In this document: one piece after another, positions 37,745-52,515 of the stretch | How positions within the stretch are numbered: the first letter of the stretch is position 1 | Layout of the letters: each line of letters starts with the position of its first letter | From: Doris montereyensis | Lineage: Eukaryota; Mollusca; Gastropoda; Nudibranchia; Dorididae | Length of the DNA: 64,000 nucleotides | NCBI GenBank assembly: GCA_037039925.1 | Contig: JAXRKP010000025.1 | Coordinates: 689,452 to 753,451, forward strand | Direction of reading: 5' to 3' | The notes under the pieces: generated by a model | What the model was told of the DNA's origin: nothing | The model's database searches: none | The model's input: the letters and a program-made list of their open reading frames with translations, nothing else | Program-made: the position numbers and the translations under genes

Positions 37745-37880
37745 ACCCCGTCCACCATTGCAGTCATCTCAGAGTAAAATTAAGAGGAAACAGCAAGAAA
37801 GAAAGAAAAGTGAAAGAACTAAAGGAAAGAACCAAGACCTACAGCAGCCCCCTTTCAACTGCTCACCCAATAGAAGACAA
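37745..37880 (-). repeat. 130-bp family, copy 4
   Basis: CCGTCCACCATTGCAGTCAT, AATTAAGAGGAAACAGCAAG, GAAAGAACCAAGACCTACAG, then TTTCAACTGCTCACCC. On the minus strand, TCTTCTATTGGGTGAGCAG is an acceptor-like run ending at 37859. Confidence 0.8.
37839..37858 (-). other. candidate terminal tail exon in copy 4
   Basis: If a phase-1 donor (G) is joined to the acceptor AG just above 37858, the reading is Val-Glu-Arg-Gly-Leu-Leu and a TAG stop. The two VAMP membrane exons upstream on this strand both end in phase 1. Purely a phase-based proposal with no transcript evidence. Confidence 0.2.
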
Positions 37881-39774
37881 GACAAGAAGAGACTGGTGGC
37901 AGCAAACCTTACATCCCCCTTTCCCCATGCCCCAAAGTAACCAGATGAAATTCCTGAACCCATCAAGCTCTCCTCTACTCTGAACTACCATTCAATGTAA
38001 TAAACAGTTCCAACCAACAAATTTTTTATAATGAAGAAACAGGGGGACAAAACTTGATGCCCTATATCACAAAGCCTGAAAGAAGGTTACCACAACCTAA
38101 AATTGCCATCTTTCCAAAGAAAAGAGAAAGATGGAAGAAAAACCTGAAAACGAAACTAAAAACAGTTAAAAGAGGAAGGGAAAAAGGACAAGAAAGCAAA
38201 AAACAATTTTATTTTGTCTACAAAGAAGATTGAAAATGGATTTTGCTCTACTCTAAGTAAGCTAAGATTAGTGAAAAGAAGAGACGGAGATGAACACTGT
38301 CTCACACCACAAGGACATTGACAAGAGAGAAGAAAACTACAAAGACAAAACACGTAAATGAGGGTAAAAAATCACACACACACAGTTACAGGTTTGGGTT
38401 AGGGTTTTTTCTTCTTTTTTATTTATTGTACATAAAAAAAGAGAAGAAAGAAATGTATTAATGGTAAGAAATGAACCACGCTCCTCAATTTAAGCCAAAC
38501 TTTTTTTTATTGAATAGATTTGTGGTACAACAAAATATTCTTTTAAAACAATTTCTAATTGTAATACCAAACCAATCAAGAAAAACAGAAAAGCAAAGAA
38601 AATGTCTTTGACTTTAATATCACAAATACAAAGACATACACAGCGACACAACCATCTTTTGTACACAGATGTGGTGAAAAAAACATGTTATACAGAAAAG
38701 AGACGTACACACAACTATACTTTATATGTAGACGCACAAAAACATCTTTTATACATTAGTAAAAACATTTAACCGATCAAAAACATAAATCAAAACAAAA
38801 AAAATGTTTTCAAGAAAACATACATATCTCATAAAACGGGTCATTTATGTCATTCCACACCCTTCAAACATCACACACATATATATGTGAATGTTTTAAT
38901 GTCAAACATTTATACTTGCCAACTTCAAACCCTTAACAACAGTGTGTGTGTGTGTGTGTGTGTGGGGGGGGGGAGTATGGACAACTAATACAGAACATTT
39001 GATAACAGTTTTAAGTTACTATGATCACAGTGAGTGAAAGGGAATACGGGGGGAGACTAAAGAAACCTGTACTTGGAAAAAACAACATAGACAACATCAT
39101 AATCATAGGTAATTCAAGTAATAATTGTTAAAAAAGAAAAGAATAGTCTAATATAATAAATGCTCTTCATAATTAACTATGAGAAAAAGAGCAAAACAGA
39201 AATTGACACCAACACCTACACATGTATCATCATTGCACAGTTTTGAATGAGTGCACACAGGATCGTACTCTCTGGGAAGTAAGAATAGGATGAATTCACT
39301 GTGGACTACATTTGATGATATTCCAACAATCAAACATAACAGCTGTAATATAAATCCCTTTCTACTAGACTCAGCCCCAACAACAAATTCAATCAGGTGC
39401 CTGCGAGTGACTTTAAAATTTATAAAAAAGCAAGATAGAAAAAAGAAAGAAAAGAGGTATGTTATTGTTATCAAATGTAAACAGTGTCGATCTGTGCTTA
39501 CTACATCATAACGCATGTATTATGCACTTCAGTCAAAGCACGAGAGGACATTAGAAACGTGGCTGTTTGAACCGTTGCGACAAAGTATAAATGGTGGATA
39601 AGAGAAATAAAAAAATTTTAAAATACAAGACACGCTTAAGACTGATAATCATTTGCATGATTCACAACAAGATTACAGACTGTAAAACATGCACCCTGGC
39701 TCATTCCAGATCTGTATTGGCCCCAAAAGAGAGATGTTTTGTTGACATAATATTTGTGTGTGTGTTGAATTGCA
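37881..39774. other. non-coding sequence
   Basis: No gene seen. A GT microsatellite and G run lie at 38942-38973, and one telomere-like GGTTTGGGTTAGGGTTT at about 38391-38407. Confidence 0.5.
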
Positions 39775-39910
39775 ATGTACCATATGCGGTATGATTTCAG
39801 GGTGGATTAAGAAGAGGAAACAGCAAGTTGAAAGAGACGTCAAAGTGAAAGGGTAAAAGGAAAGAAGTAGAACCTACCAGCAGTGCCCGCCAACTGCCCA
39901 CTTGAGGACA
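39775..39910 (-). repeat. 130-bp family, copy 5
   Basis: ACCATATGCGGTATGATTTC, TTAAGAAGAGGAAACAGCAA, GAAAGAAGTAGAACCTACCA and CCCGCCAACTGCCCACTT. This is close to my consensus. The minus strand has a long pyrimidine run ending TTTCTTTTGTATAG near 39925. Confidence 0.82.
39874..39893 (-). other. candidate terminal tail exon in copy 5
   Basis: The acceptor GTGGGCAG precedes TTGGCGGGCACTGCTGGTAG. Joined to a phase-1 G this reads Val-Gly-Gly-His-Cys-Trp and a stop. An alternative acceptor further upstream (TTTTGTATAG) with the GTAGGT donor would instead make a 46-bp internal exon. Confidence 0.25.
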
Positions 39911-39975
39911 CATCAAGTCTCATCTATACAAAAGAAAAGAAGAAAATAAAACTTGCACTACAACATTTTGTAGTT

Positions 39976-39977
<2 letters not shown>

Positions 39978-40022
<45 letters not shown>
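39978..40022. repeat. (CA)n(TA)n microsatellite
   Basis: CA units pass directly into TA units. Confidence 0.97.
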
Positions 40023-41104
<1,082 letters not shown>

Positions 41105-44100
41105 GTACAGCAATACAGCTCTGTTGTTATTGTTCTGTTGGAATTTGGGGTTTTTCTTCACATATTTCCCCCAGGTCTAAAGAAGTAAAACATGAGAAAA
41201 TACAAAAGCAGCGACACAGAATTTTTAAAAGGAGGGAAGGAAAAAAAGAACCCCAAACAAAACCAGCTATGACAAAATGGAATGAAAGAAAAAAAAAGAA
41301 TCACTGTTCAAATATCACTGCTGCAAATGATGACAGACAGGCAGGACAAAGAAAAAGTCCTGGTCATGACCCTACCCCACCTTTCCCTTGGTCTTCATGT
41401 GTCGTCACCACATCATAGAAATTAAAACCCATTGTTTCCTTTCAACCATTGAGAAATCATGATGACGAGAATGGGGAGAGAAAAATAGAGAGAGAGAAAA
41501 AGAGAAGGAAAAGAAAGGAAAAAAAGGATCGGGAGAGGAAATGTGGCCATGTCCATAGCCACCTCTGTCGAATACGTTTTCTGATGTCTATGTGGGGCTT
41601 TATGGAGTCACAGGTAGTTGTGGGTTCGGTGTAGTTTTAGTGTTGCTTCCGTTTTTGTCACTGTCCTTTGAATTCTCGACGACCCAAACTGTATTGGAGG
41701 GGGTGGAGGGGGGGGAGAAAAGAATAATCAGCATTTCATTCCTGACAAGGTCGGTCATCAAATTAGAAAATGGTTGACTGCCATGAAAGTTGACATATGT
41801 AAATTTCCATTACCATAATAATAACTGAATGTTTTTCATGCATCCCGCCACGGAAGCCAAATTTTAAAACAAAAGGCATTTATACACATATATCTGTACA
41901 AATATATACATACATTTTTATAATACAGACAATAATTCCTCTTTACTTTTGGATCATTTCAACACACAGCTTTGATATCTAGTTAGCTGGGAATTATATT
42001 GTCCTGACTACACATAAACCCATTTTGAGACACAAAGGCTCCAAACTTCTCAGCCGGAAGAGAATCTAAGTTCAAACAAAATGCAAGAGAAGTTTTTGTG
42101 ACAACCGTAGACGGAATCAAGCTTTAAAAAATGTTGCACATGGGACAATTCTGACTCTGAATCTGATTGTTTAAGCAATTTGAAGACTGCCATGGTCAAT
42201 AAAACCCAGATTTTATCGTCCCAGTTTCTATAGCAACAAGCAATGTAGGCGAAATTAGTCAAACCCGCTTCACCCAAATTGTGCCGGAACAGGCAAAAAG
42301 TTGGGCTGAACTGGAAATTGGGATTAACCAAAAAAATGACGCCATTTGATCTTGTTACAAGTGCGGGGTGTTAATTGTGAATATTGAGTGCAAACATTGC
42401 CTTGTGCATTTTATATACAGGCTTGGGACATTTAATCGACTAAAGAATCTACGATTTGCACGTTTTAATTATATCCTAACCAAACAATGAAAGGTGTGAT
42501 CAGTCTTAGAACTGTCTGGTCTGGACAGCTGGAATCCTTTGATTTGGTGTCGTTTCTTTTGATTTCTGTCTAGACAGCTTGAAGCCCAGTCTTTTTTAAA
42601 AATATTCATTACACCATGGTCTACCCACCACGCACTATAGCTGCTTCACTACAATAGACTTAGTTACATCACAACAGATGACTGGTCCAGCTTACACCCG
42701 ACCAACAGTGTCTAATGTGTGAATGGTATTATGAGTATGACACTATTGTGTTGACTGGTGCTCTATCTATTCGTTTACTTTTTATAACTGAAATTTTTAC
42801 CAGGGGACTTCATATGGTACTATTGTGAAGTTTTAGATTCGATTATGACTGGATTTGATGCAATCAAACCTTTGGGTTTTTTTCTCCACAAATGGAAAAA
42901 TTTTGAATTAAAGGGAACGTGATTTGGATTAACCGATAAAAAAAATATAGAAAAAAAAAATTCTTCTTTTTTTTTAAAAGTTTGGAACAACGGGAATTTG
43001 GTAAAACAGAATTTAGAATAAGCGGGTCCCAACTGTACATCCTATCCCAGATTTTATATTCTTAATTTGTTGTGACTGATGTTCAAAAGTAAAACTGTGT
43101 AAACAGATAACACACAGCTTTTTTTTCATTTCTATTACAAGTACAGAAGTTCTGGTTTGGGTTTGATTTTTTCTTTCCCAAATGCTTTGTTCTGTTTAAC
43201 ATTTTCCCAAAGGAAATAATTAAATCCATAAGTGAACAAAGGGCTTTAAATTTATATGGGGAAGTCAATATGGCTAATCAATGGAGATTGTACATCAAGC
43301 AAGAAAGAAAACTGTAGTCTTAAAACTGAAATCAAATACCCTTCATGACTGAAAGGGAAACGTACAACATTCATGTTATACCATACAACAACGCTTCCCC
43401 CTAGGTATTGTCGTCAGAAAAGCATATTATTTCAGATATAATAAACAACATCTAAAATATATAGAGATACATATATGTATGTCAATATATATAAATATAT
43501 AATATGCTCATTAGATAAAATAAAGGAAGACAGGTAACAAATGCAATAAAGAATATTCCAAATAAAAATAAAGTGTGAAATGAAGAAAAGGATTGTAAGT
43601 ATAAAATTTAACTAAATATAGATGTAACAATTTTTAATGACATCTACAAATAGAGAAGAAAAAGAACTACAGCATTTATCAGTGAAGATCCACACTTCTC
43701 TATTCAAGATCCCTATGCACAAAGAGAAATGAAATATAGTTTTCTTACTCTTTCTTGGGTGGGGGGAGGGAGAGAGTGGGGAGAGCTACATTTAACTCAT
43801 TTAACTCTCACAACCATATCAACATCTTTAGTAGTACATGTATTGGCAAAATGATCTTGGCTCAAGACTACATGTAGTTTAGACAGCAAATGATGATGGC
43901 TACTACTATTATCTAACCAGATTCCCTCTCAACTTGACATTTCTGTGCTAAAATAAGCTTTTCTTGTGAGGTAAAAAAAAAAGAACAACGAGATGAGACA
44001 GACAGATAGACATAAAGTAGAGAGAGAGTTCTAAAAACTTTCTGAGGCAGTTTTTAGGCAAACGGCTAGGTTGGATAAAAAAAAGAATTTTTTAAACATT

Positions 44101-47100
44101 AAAAACAGGAATTCATTACAGGCCGAATCCCAACTCACAAGTGCAGGCTTATCAACTTTACTTCATTCGTTTAACCCCCTCACAGCCATTTTTATTGAAA
44201 GTTTTGTCATCACTCTAGGAGAAGCGTGCAGTACAGCTGCCTGTTGAGCACTTCATACCAACACTAAACCATGATATCAAATGAGACAATCACCTACTTA
44301 ACAGAGCCCAGTGGCCAGTGCAAAACAAGAAATGTTCACAAAAACAGAATCCAAGGTGCAGTAGAGTGTCTTTAATTACCTCCCTGTCACATCCTTTACT
44401 ACAACGCTGATTACATTCGCCTCTAGATTTCCTTTCAGATTCACCTACCATCTTGGCAGTGACTCATCTACTATCCTGCCAACTCTTTCTTCTTTCATTT
44501 GCAAAGAAAAAATCAATTCAATTATCTATTGATTCCTTTATTTCTTATCTCCTTCCTTCCCTGGCGATGAGTAGAGGGAAATAATACATATGTTAATATA
44601 ATATAGAATAATTGGTAAAATGTAGATGATTATTCTGTGTACATTAGAAATTCAAACATATGCTAAATCCAACACTTTTAAAGGAATTTCAGTTGATGAT
44701 TGGATAGCCCAAGTCTAACGTTATAGTATCAAATACACAGAGGAAAGGAACAGGGGGAAAGAAAAGAAGAGAAGAAGACTTATTCCCCCTAGAATCTTTC
44801 TTCAACCAAGGATAGCTGCATCATGCAAAAACAAACAAAAAAGCAACACTAATCTATATACTAGTTAAACCTTTCAGATGCACAGACGATGTAGCTAACA
44901 CTAACATATGTTGAAGTGAGGAGCAACAACTGAACAAAACTAAAATTAAAATAACAAAAATCCCCTTGGGTGAGATCATATATGATAATGACAAATGCCT
45001 TATTGAAAGATTATATTTCAACAAGAAGCAAAACCAAGCATAGGAAGAATTTTTAAAATCCCAAATCTAAAAAACAAATAGAAATGAAATTTAGAGAGAA
45101 AAAAGGCAAATACGCAATGAACCAACGATATGGAAAAAGAGCACTGACAGGAAAGAACCAGTGATTTATTTATTACCCACAATCCCCATGGACAGTAGTC
45201 AGAAGGACCTCTTTTTTTCCTTCTCCTAATTCAATTAGGACCGATAGCCTTTAAAACTGTACTACTGTAGGATCCTTACCATAAACAACACGGACCAGAA
45301 AGAACCACAACATTTGGGTGGACCCAGCATAGTTTTGAACCAGGGGGAACAGGAAGTAATGACGGGAAAATTGGGTTTTTTTTTTTTAAATCGGGCACAT
45401 GCAAACCACAAGACAGAAATCATAGCAAGTGGCACTCAACGGGGGTATTAGGGAGAGAGAGAGAGAGAGAGCACAATCAGACAGGAACAAAAACTAAACT
45501 CTTCTGGATACAACTAAATGAGACGACAAGTAAAATGTTGATAAAACATCCATATATAAAACTTAGATAAACTACTAAAAAAAATCATTCATGCACACAT
45601 ACATACGCACTCTCACACACGTACACACAAGTATTTTCGCTCAGGTCACTTTCCTCAAACTCAAATGATACCAATGAGAAAGGTAGATCATACTTAATTT
45701 TCATAATATTTAGGCAGTTCAACAAACTGTAGCATGAATGCTAAAACCTGTTGTGCCGTTTCCAAACAAGCAAAATGTTCACTACTGTTAGAGATCTTGT
45801 CTTTAGCAACCCGTCTCATTTTAACATCCATGAAGATACGGTGTCTTACATCATACTGTTATTTAAGTCCTTTAATTGCATTCAAACCAAAGGATATATA
45901 CTTCAAAGCAAAATAAGTCCTCAAAGCACGATAGCTACATACAGAGAGTCTTTCCATTTACAAAATACAAATGTAGAAATGAATAGATCATGAGAAAGAA
46001 CATCATATTTATATATATCACAAGCTTTGAATTATACTCTCATATCTCCATGTATGGAAAAAGAATAAAAATGCATTTCCAATACAGCAAATCATAGGGC
46101 GCAACCGACACACACATTTAATTATCTCTACTATAATTCTGACTTGGCCGTTCTTTGTTTGCCAAAGGCTCTGTTGCCAGGCCACTAAGAGCTACCATAT
46201 TTTGCATGTAGACTCTAAATAATCCCAAGATTATTTTCATTTACGGAAGCTTTCTACCAGGCGTGACTCAATAGAACATTGAATTGCAAGGAGTGCTGTT
46301 TTACGTTTGATTAAAAATCCCATCACACACAACTATACTGCCGCAAAGAGGTGACCTTTACCAAACTACATGCACAGAACTCTTTGTCAATTTGCTTCAA
46401 ATGGACACAATTATGTTCTTCACTAGAAGGGGTCCATAAAAATGACGGATTGTTATGCAGGGGAAAAGATTTTCACATTGTTTTATTTTTTTACACTTCT
46501 ATGGCACAAATTGTAAATCTAAATCTAGACAGGAGCAAATTCCATGCAGTTCTGAGCTGCAAACATTCAGCAACCCACTGGAGGAATGTAACATGAGTTA
46601 ACTGTTAAAAGCACCATTCTAAACAACCGCAGCTAGACAACTAACTTTCTTAGTATAAAAGTTTCAGGCAGCTGAGAATCTACACAGAGAAAATTAAAAA
46701 TCGTCATAAGACAACCAAGGACAAATTTTAAATTTTTTTTTATTTAAATAAAGTAATTTTAACATAAAGGAAAACAAAAAAGGAAAAAAAAAGAACAGAA
46801 AAGATAAAAAGCATATTACGTCTTTCTTTCTTCAACAATATCTTTTAGACTATTTCAATGCAAACATTGGCCACTAAATACAAAGAGCCTGTGCAAAAGA
46901 ATGTCTGCTTCTTGGTCAGAAAAAATTGTCACATGATCTGTGTATCATGCATGAACTGATTCACCCTCAACCATCCTAGCATCTCATCTTATAATATAAA
47001 ATAAATAATCAGCAAAATGCCCAGTATACAATGAGTTTTAATTTGACGTGAAGGAAATTACTGAGACAAGAGGTTAAGAGGTAGGTCGTGTAAAAAAAAA

Positions 47101-48951
47101 GAAGATAATTCCTTCTATGAAGATGCCCTCTGCCCTGAGTCATCAGGTAGCTGAAATTGCACAAAGAGCAAAAAAAAAGCTTGCCAGTTCTTGTCAGGTT
47201 ACACAGCCCACCATCATCGCCATGCCAAGTTCATGTAGCACTTTGGCTCCTTTAATTCTTTTTTTACAACACTGTTAGTATTGTGTTACTCGCTAAATGC
47301 TGTGTTAGTCTTGCGCTAGTAAAAGAAAAATATTGTATCAAAGTGGGTGCAATGTTAATGAGACGTTAATGATAACAGAAGAAAAAGAAAATATGAAGAA
47401 ATAAAACGTCTTGATCCACTGAAGAAAGAAAGGGAAAAAAGATACAAAGATAAAAAATAATAATAATAAATCGTAAACAGAAAAGAAGACCCCTCCATTT
47501 CAAAGAAGAAGAAAGACAAATCTAGTAAGAAACAAAACAAAAGAGAAAAATGTGGACCTACAAGAGGTGCTTACTTGAAAAAAAGGAAGAATGGGTGATA
47601 AAAATTGTACGAATGTAAACTCGTCAAAGTACACAAGCAAGCAGACTGATAATGACTGGTTATAGTGGTATGAGACTGAAACGGCCGACAGGAAAAAACA
47701 AACAAAAAGGACGTAATAACAACAGTGGAAGCACATGAAACACTGATTCACCCTTAGGCTTGTGTCGCCCACACTGCACATGATACAAGCCGCAGAAAGT
47801 GACGGGATGGCAAGGAGTTAGGCCGACGGAGAAGAGAGAAAAAATCAAAACAGCGACATAAAACGAGACGGTCAAATGATGCCCGGCAAACTACATCGCC
47901 TGATCTAAAATTCACCTTTACCTGTGTAAGATTTACATGAATTAAAACAATGCAAGTAACTGAAAACGATGTCATGACATTTTCTTTCATTTCAAGATTT
48001 ACTGTTTTCACGTTATCCAGGTCTAGAATCTTCTCAATGAGCAGTAAAAGAAATTAAGAGAAAACATTTTTTTAAGGAAATATGATTGCACTCTTTCAGA
48101 AGTGTTCTGAAGAAAAATTTAAAACACTAAAACTTCAGATTCAAACCAGGGAAAAAAAAAAGACCAAAAAAAAAAAAGAAGGGAAAAACAAAACTTTGTA
48201 ATCACTAGTAAGAGAAAGTCCAGTCATAAATCATTTGGTACTCACTAAACCTGAAGGATGTCACAGAGTATAGCAATATGACAAATGATGAACCCCTTTG
48301 TCATGTATATTAAGCTTTTATTTGTTGTGATGTATTTTCAAGACAACAAAAAGAAAAAGATATAAACATCAGATCTCAAAATAAATCTGAAAAAATTATT
48401 TTCACCATCTCACAATCAAGATCCATAAATCATAACAAATGTTTTGTCACTCGGCTGAAATAAAAACTGATAAGTCTGAGAACAAGAATTTATACTAAGA
48501 TTATTTTTTTATAAATGGAGTGAATTATGTTTTGACAAGATGATCGTACTGAGAAACAAAGAAAGATTAATTTATTAAAATCTTAAAACTTCATTTGCGC
48601 CTTAACATCTTCATTCTTATTCATAGGAACATACGCTAAAGCACACCAAGAATTTTTTTTTTAAAACACCATTAAATAAAACCTTTTTATTCTTTAACCA
48701 ACAACAAAAGAATAAAGAAGACGACACCATTCACAGGCGTTTCATCCAAAATCTGTTCATCACAACTATTTGATGGGGAAATACAAAAAATAGATGAGGT
48801 AAATTATGCCCAACATGGGGGAAAAAAACAAAAAAGAAAGAAAAGACAACTTTCTACCAGGACGACAGGAAGGATTTCTTATAAAAACCTAAATACCGTA
48901 CATTTTCCATTGGTGGCACTGGTCGCATGAAAATGGAAGGGGAAGGCACTA
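41105..48951. other. long gene-poor AT-rich stretch
   Basis: No exon recognised in nearly 8 kb. At the right of one stretch, GAATAAGCGGGTCCCAACTG followed by TA (about 43016-43037) looks like a pogo/Tigger-type terminus, but no matching left end was found. ACCCGCTTCACCCAAATTGT near 42265 is similar in style. Short GA runs occur at 45452-45470. Confidence 0.4.
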
Positions 48952-50005
48952 CAGTGGTGTCTGTCTAAGAAACTCGCCGCCTGAGAACCCGGTCCGCCTA
49001 AGAACCTGCTATTTGCGCTCTCATCAGAATTTTTCTTATATAAAATTACCGTAAGACCCCAGCTAGTGCAGCCCGATCCGCCTGAGAACCCGGTCTGTCC
49101 TAAGAACCTGCTATTTCCGCTCTCAACAGAATTTTTCTTATATAAAACTAACCCTTTAAGACCCCGCTAGTGCAGCCCGATCCACCTGAGAACCTGCTAT
49201 CTCCGCTCTCAACAGAATTTTTCTTATATAAAACGACCCTGAGCTGAGAACCATGAAAATAAAATCCACATTCAATCTAATGCTAGCAATTGACAATAAC
49301 ATGTGATGTGTTGCAAATGAATCACAGAAAGGGGGGTGTCTATCGCATTGGTCCAAACGCTAGTAGGTGTTCATACACCGAATGACCGACCCGAGGAAGG
49401 CTCGCCACCCGTCCTATTCATCTTTCCTGGCCAACTGTAACCATACCTTGGCACCTCGGACAGGATAGACGAACGAACATTATGTAACAGTTGCATGTCA
49501 AGGTATGAAGGCAAGGCAATTACGCGAATCGCATTGCATCAACAAAGACAGGTGACTGGCAGGGTAAGGACAGCCCTCTTATTGTAGCAAGTTTTCTCCG
49601 GCCATCTTTCATTTTCCTACTTCTTTTCTGATTGGCTGAAAAAAGAATGAACAATCACATAGTGTTTTCAACACATAGAGAAGTGATTGCACAAATCGCT
49701 ACATTGTTTTATCATAGCCATAAACTTTCTTTCATCCGCTCAGTTCGCTGGAGGCTAAATCTATCTACCTGCAAAGACTCCTTATTTTTCAAAACATCAT
49801 TTTGATTTTAAGCACAGCTTCAGACTATCATAATACCCACAAGAGGCAATTCTCTTGATAAAAAACAGAAACTGCTTATTTATTGGAGCCTGGTCAAAAT
49901 GGTACGGTCAAGGGGGGTAGCCAATACAAACTACATGAACAATGAAGCCTAAAAAACCTGCTATTTCTGTCTCTCGAGGACCAGGTTCTTAGGCAGACAC
50001 CACTG
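48952..50005. mobile_element. 1.05-kb TA-flanked DNA transposon remnant (pogo/Tc1-like)
   Basis: Left terminus CAGTGGTGTCTGTCTAAGAA and right terminus the complement of CAGTGGTGTCTGCCTAAGAA, flanked by TA at 48950-48951 and 50006-50007. The left subterminal part is a degenerate tandem repeat with AGAACCTGCTAT at about 49002, 49103 and 49190. No transposase frame is visible. The start CAGTGG with TA duplication fits the pogo/Tigger branch of Tc1/mariner; that assignment is inference. Confidence 0.8.
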
Positions 50006-50164
50006 TACTTTTAAAGATGAGACAATGATGAAATTTGAGGATCAGGTTCTTAGGCAGACACCACTGTACTTTTAAAGATGAGACAATGGTCAAATTTGAG
50101 GATCAGGTTCTTAGGCAGACACCACTGTACTTTTAAAGATGAGACAATGGTCAAATTTGAGGAT
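49982..50164. repeat. 61-bp tandem repeat made of a transposon end plus its flank
   Basis: CAGGTTCTTAGGCAGACACC starts at 49982, 50043 and 50104, period 61. Each unit joins the right terminus of the element above to the flank ACTTTTAAAGATGAGACAAT. Copies are nearly identical. Confidence 0.93.
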
Positions 50165-50721
50165 CAGAGACTCGAGTGACGTGTCACATCTATCACTACC
50201 AGAGAGCACATTGTGACATCATCTGTGTGTGTGTTGACCAGCGTGGATTGATAGGCTACATCGCAAAGCGCACATCAAACTTTCAACTTCATCACCTCAA
50301 TAACCAATACACAACTATGTTCCTCTTTGGCTTTTCTTCGTATTCACTGATAACAGCGGTTACTGTTTATTTCATGAATTAAAAATAAAACAAATCACGG
50401 CTGAATGATTTATTTGCCTCACAGCTGTCTTGTCTCACGAACCACACTATTTTACTGTGTTAAGTGCAATATAACATGCTCCGTGTGTGAGAGCTGATTA
50501 ATGTATCATAGCAATAACGTGAATGTGAGGGTAGGCACGGTCACGCAAGTCCACTAGAAGTGAGGTGCCACCAATGGATAAAATTCCACCAAGCTTCTCT
50601 GGAAAGGTAAAGGATCCTGAGAAACACTATCAAAACAATTAATAAAAACATTGCCTAAGCTAAAGGGTGCTGGAAATTTGTATTTTTTTCCAAATAAGCG
50701 TGAGAAAAACCAAGCAAGCTA
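50165..50721. other. non-coding sequence
   Basis: No gene recognised. Confidence 0.5.
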
Positions 50722-50908
50722 CTTCCGTTGTGTCTTTTTTAAGTATGTGACACGCTACACATATATATCCCACAAAAAAAAAAAAGAATATGAAAATCAC
50801 AATCACAACAAGAGGCTTCCGTTGTGTCTTTTTTAAGTATGTGACACGCTACACACATACATATCCACACAAAATAAAGAATATGAAAATCACAATCACA
50901 ACAAGAGG
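50722..50908. repeat. 93-94 bp tandem duplication
   Basis: CTTCCGTTGTGTCTTTTTTA begins at 50722 and 50816. A third partial start (CTTTCGTTG) is at 50909. Both copies end CACAATCACAACAAGAGG. Confidence 0.93.
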
Positions 50909-51004
50909 CTTTCGTTGACTCATTTCATTGGTTTTTTTTTACTTCATTGTATTTTCAAACCCTATGAAAGCAAGACACAGGAAAGTCATCATGAACAACA
51001 AATG

Positions 51005-51357
51005 CACTCAAACCTTGCTGTATCCTTGCTAAATTACAAACTTTTCACTTTTGTATGCAAAAGCCATGAAATAGCTCATTTTAGTGCTATCCACCAGCGA
51101 TTTGACACTGACGTTCCTTAATAACTATTCTAAATACAATTCGTTATACCGCAAGTATGCATCACTGCCCCTTTTCCCAAAGTGATGCAAGCCAGACAGT
51201 AGAATCTAGTTTGGCTTGGTCAGGGATCACGGAATCAAACATACACAAAAGCACCAGAGTCCAGTGTGTCATGTCCGTTTCATCACAACAGTTCACCACC
51301 CCTCTCTGATTGCTAAGTAATAACCACAACAGTTGGCGGTATAACAAGGTTTGAGTG
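51005..51357. mobile_element. 353-bp MITE (Tc1/pogo-like)
   Basis: Left end CACTCAAACCTTGCTGTATC pairs with a right end whose complement is CACTCAAACCTTGTTATACC. TA follows on the right (51358-51359); the left neighbour is TG, so the target duplication has decayed. An extra internal GTTATACCGC lies near 51142. Confidence 0.7.
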
Positions 51358-52174
51358 TATATGGCTAAGACCATGGACATGCTAACAGCACTAGAACACA
51401 GTGACCTATGGTATTGAGCAAACATTTTTTAAATGAAAAGAAACAACAGCGCTTCTTTGTTCAAAACTAAAGGATGACAAGACAATTGTCAAGACAATTA
51501 AAGCTTACTTAAAAGCTTTTCCGAAGAAACTGACATACGTGTGTGAGGTTCCAATGCATTACCAGAAGGAAACGATTTGCAGAATTTCATGTCTGTCTCT
51601 GAGTGTACGTTTTATATAAATACTTTCTTTTGTCTTGTCATGAGAGCACGACAGCCTTTGTTGACTCAAAAATAAATAAATCAACAAAAGCTAAGAGCTA
51701 GACCATGTAGAATCTATGAAGTGATGGAAAAACTTGTTAACAATACCAATCAGACCAAAAGAGTCAACGAAACCTATGAGGCAGACTAAAGCGCAAAGAC
51801 AACTTGCAGCCTTTCTCATGACTGGCCCCATGAAACAAACTTGTATTATAAAGGCACTGACAATGAAAATGATACAAAGGACATATGATTGAAAGAAAGA
51901 ATCAATACCCAATGTAATCTTTTCCAAACATCCATTTCAAGAAGTGATTTATGCCTAGTGTTACAAAATTTAAAATCAAAACTCCTTATGCGAACCATAA
52001 ACTAAAGAATTAGATAAGAGTGTAAGAGCACGATAAGACAGGGATAAATAAAAGCAAAGTTCCTTGAAGGTCATTACAGCCCCATGGAGTCAGTGTATCA
52101 ACTTTTCCTCTAGAACAGGACACAGTTCTATAGCAACTTTCACTAGACCCGATATTTTGTTTTCGATTGACTGA
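51358..52174. other. non-coding sequence
   Basis: A hydrophobic 78-codon minus ORF at 51691-51927 lacks homology cues and splice context, so I treat it as chance. Confidence 0.45.
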
Positions 52175-52320
52175 AGTTTGCCCCCTCACCATATGCAGTA
52201 ATCTTGGAGTGAATTAAAGAGGAAACGGCAAGACAAAAGGTAGGTGAAAGTGTGAAAGAAAAGAAGTTGGATCTACCAGCAGCACCCGCCAACCGTCTGC
52301 CTAGAAAAGAGATGGGCAAA
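52175..52320 (-). repeat. 130-bp family, copy 6
   Basis: CCTCACCATATGCAGTAATC, TGAATTAAAGAGGAAACGGC, GAAAAGAAGTTGGATCTACC and CACCCGCCAACCGTC. On the minus strand an acceptor-like CATCTCTTTTCTAG ends near 52303, followed by GCAGACGGTTGGCGGGTGC and a GTAGAT donor-like site. Confidence 0.82.
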
Positions 52321-52379
52321 ACACACCAAAAAAAAGAATAAGACAGAGACAGCTTGTAAACGGACTTTGATTGGAAATT

Positions 52380-52515
52380 TACCCATTCCACTTTATGCCA
52401 TGAGCTCAAGGTGGAACAGCAAGGAGGAACAGCAAGATGAAATAAAGACATTTTGTGAAAGAGTGAAAGGAAAGAAGTAGGACCTACCAGTGCCATGTGG
52501 CAACCGCCAACTACA
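52380..52515 (-). repeat. 130-bp family, copy 7
   Basis: CATTCCACTTTATGCCATGA, AGGAACAGCAAGATGAA, GAAAGAAGTAGGACCTACCA and CAACCGCCAACTAC. Only about 60 bp separate it from copy 6. The minus strand has TTTGTCCTATTGTAG as a good acceptor-like site ending at 52511. Confidence 0.82.

Noticed and set aside
38391..38407. Interstitial telomere repeat
   Set aside because: Only one TTAGGG with neighbours of similar composition, too short to call.
51691..51927. A hydrophobic 78-codon ORF as a membrane protein gene
   Set aside because: No family features, splice sites or neighbours support it; AT-rich DNA gives such runs by chance.
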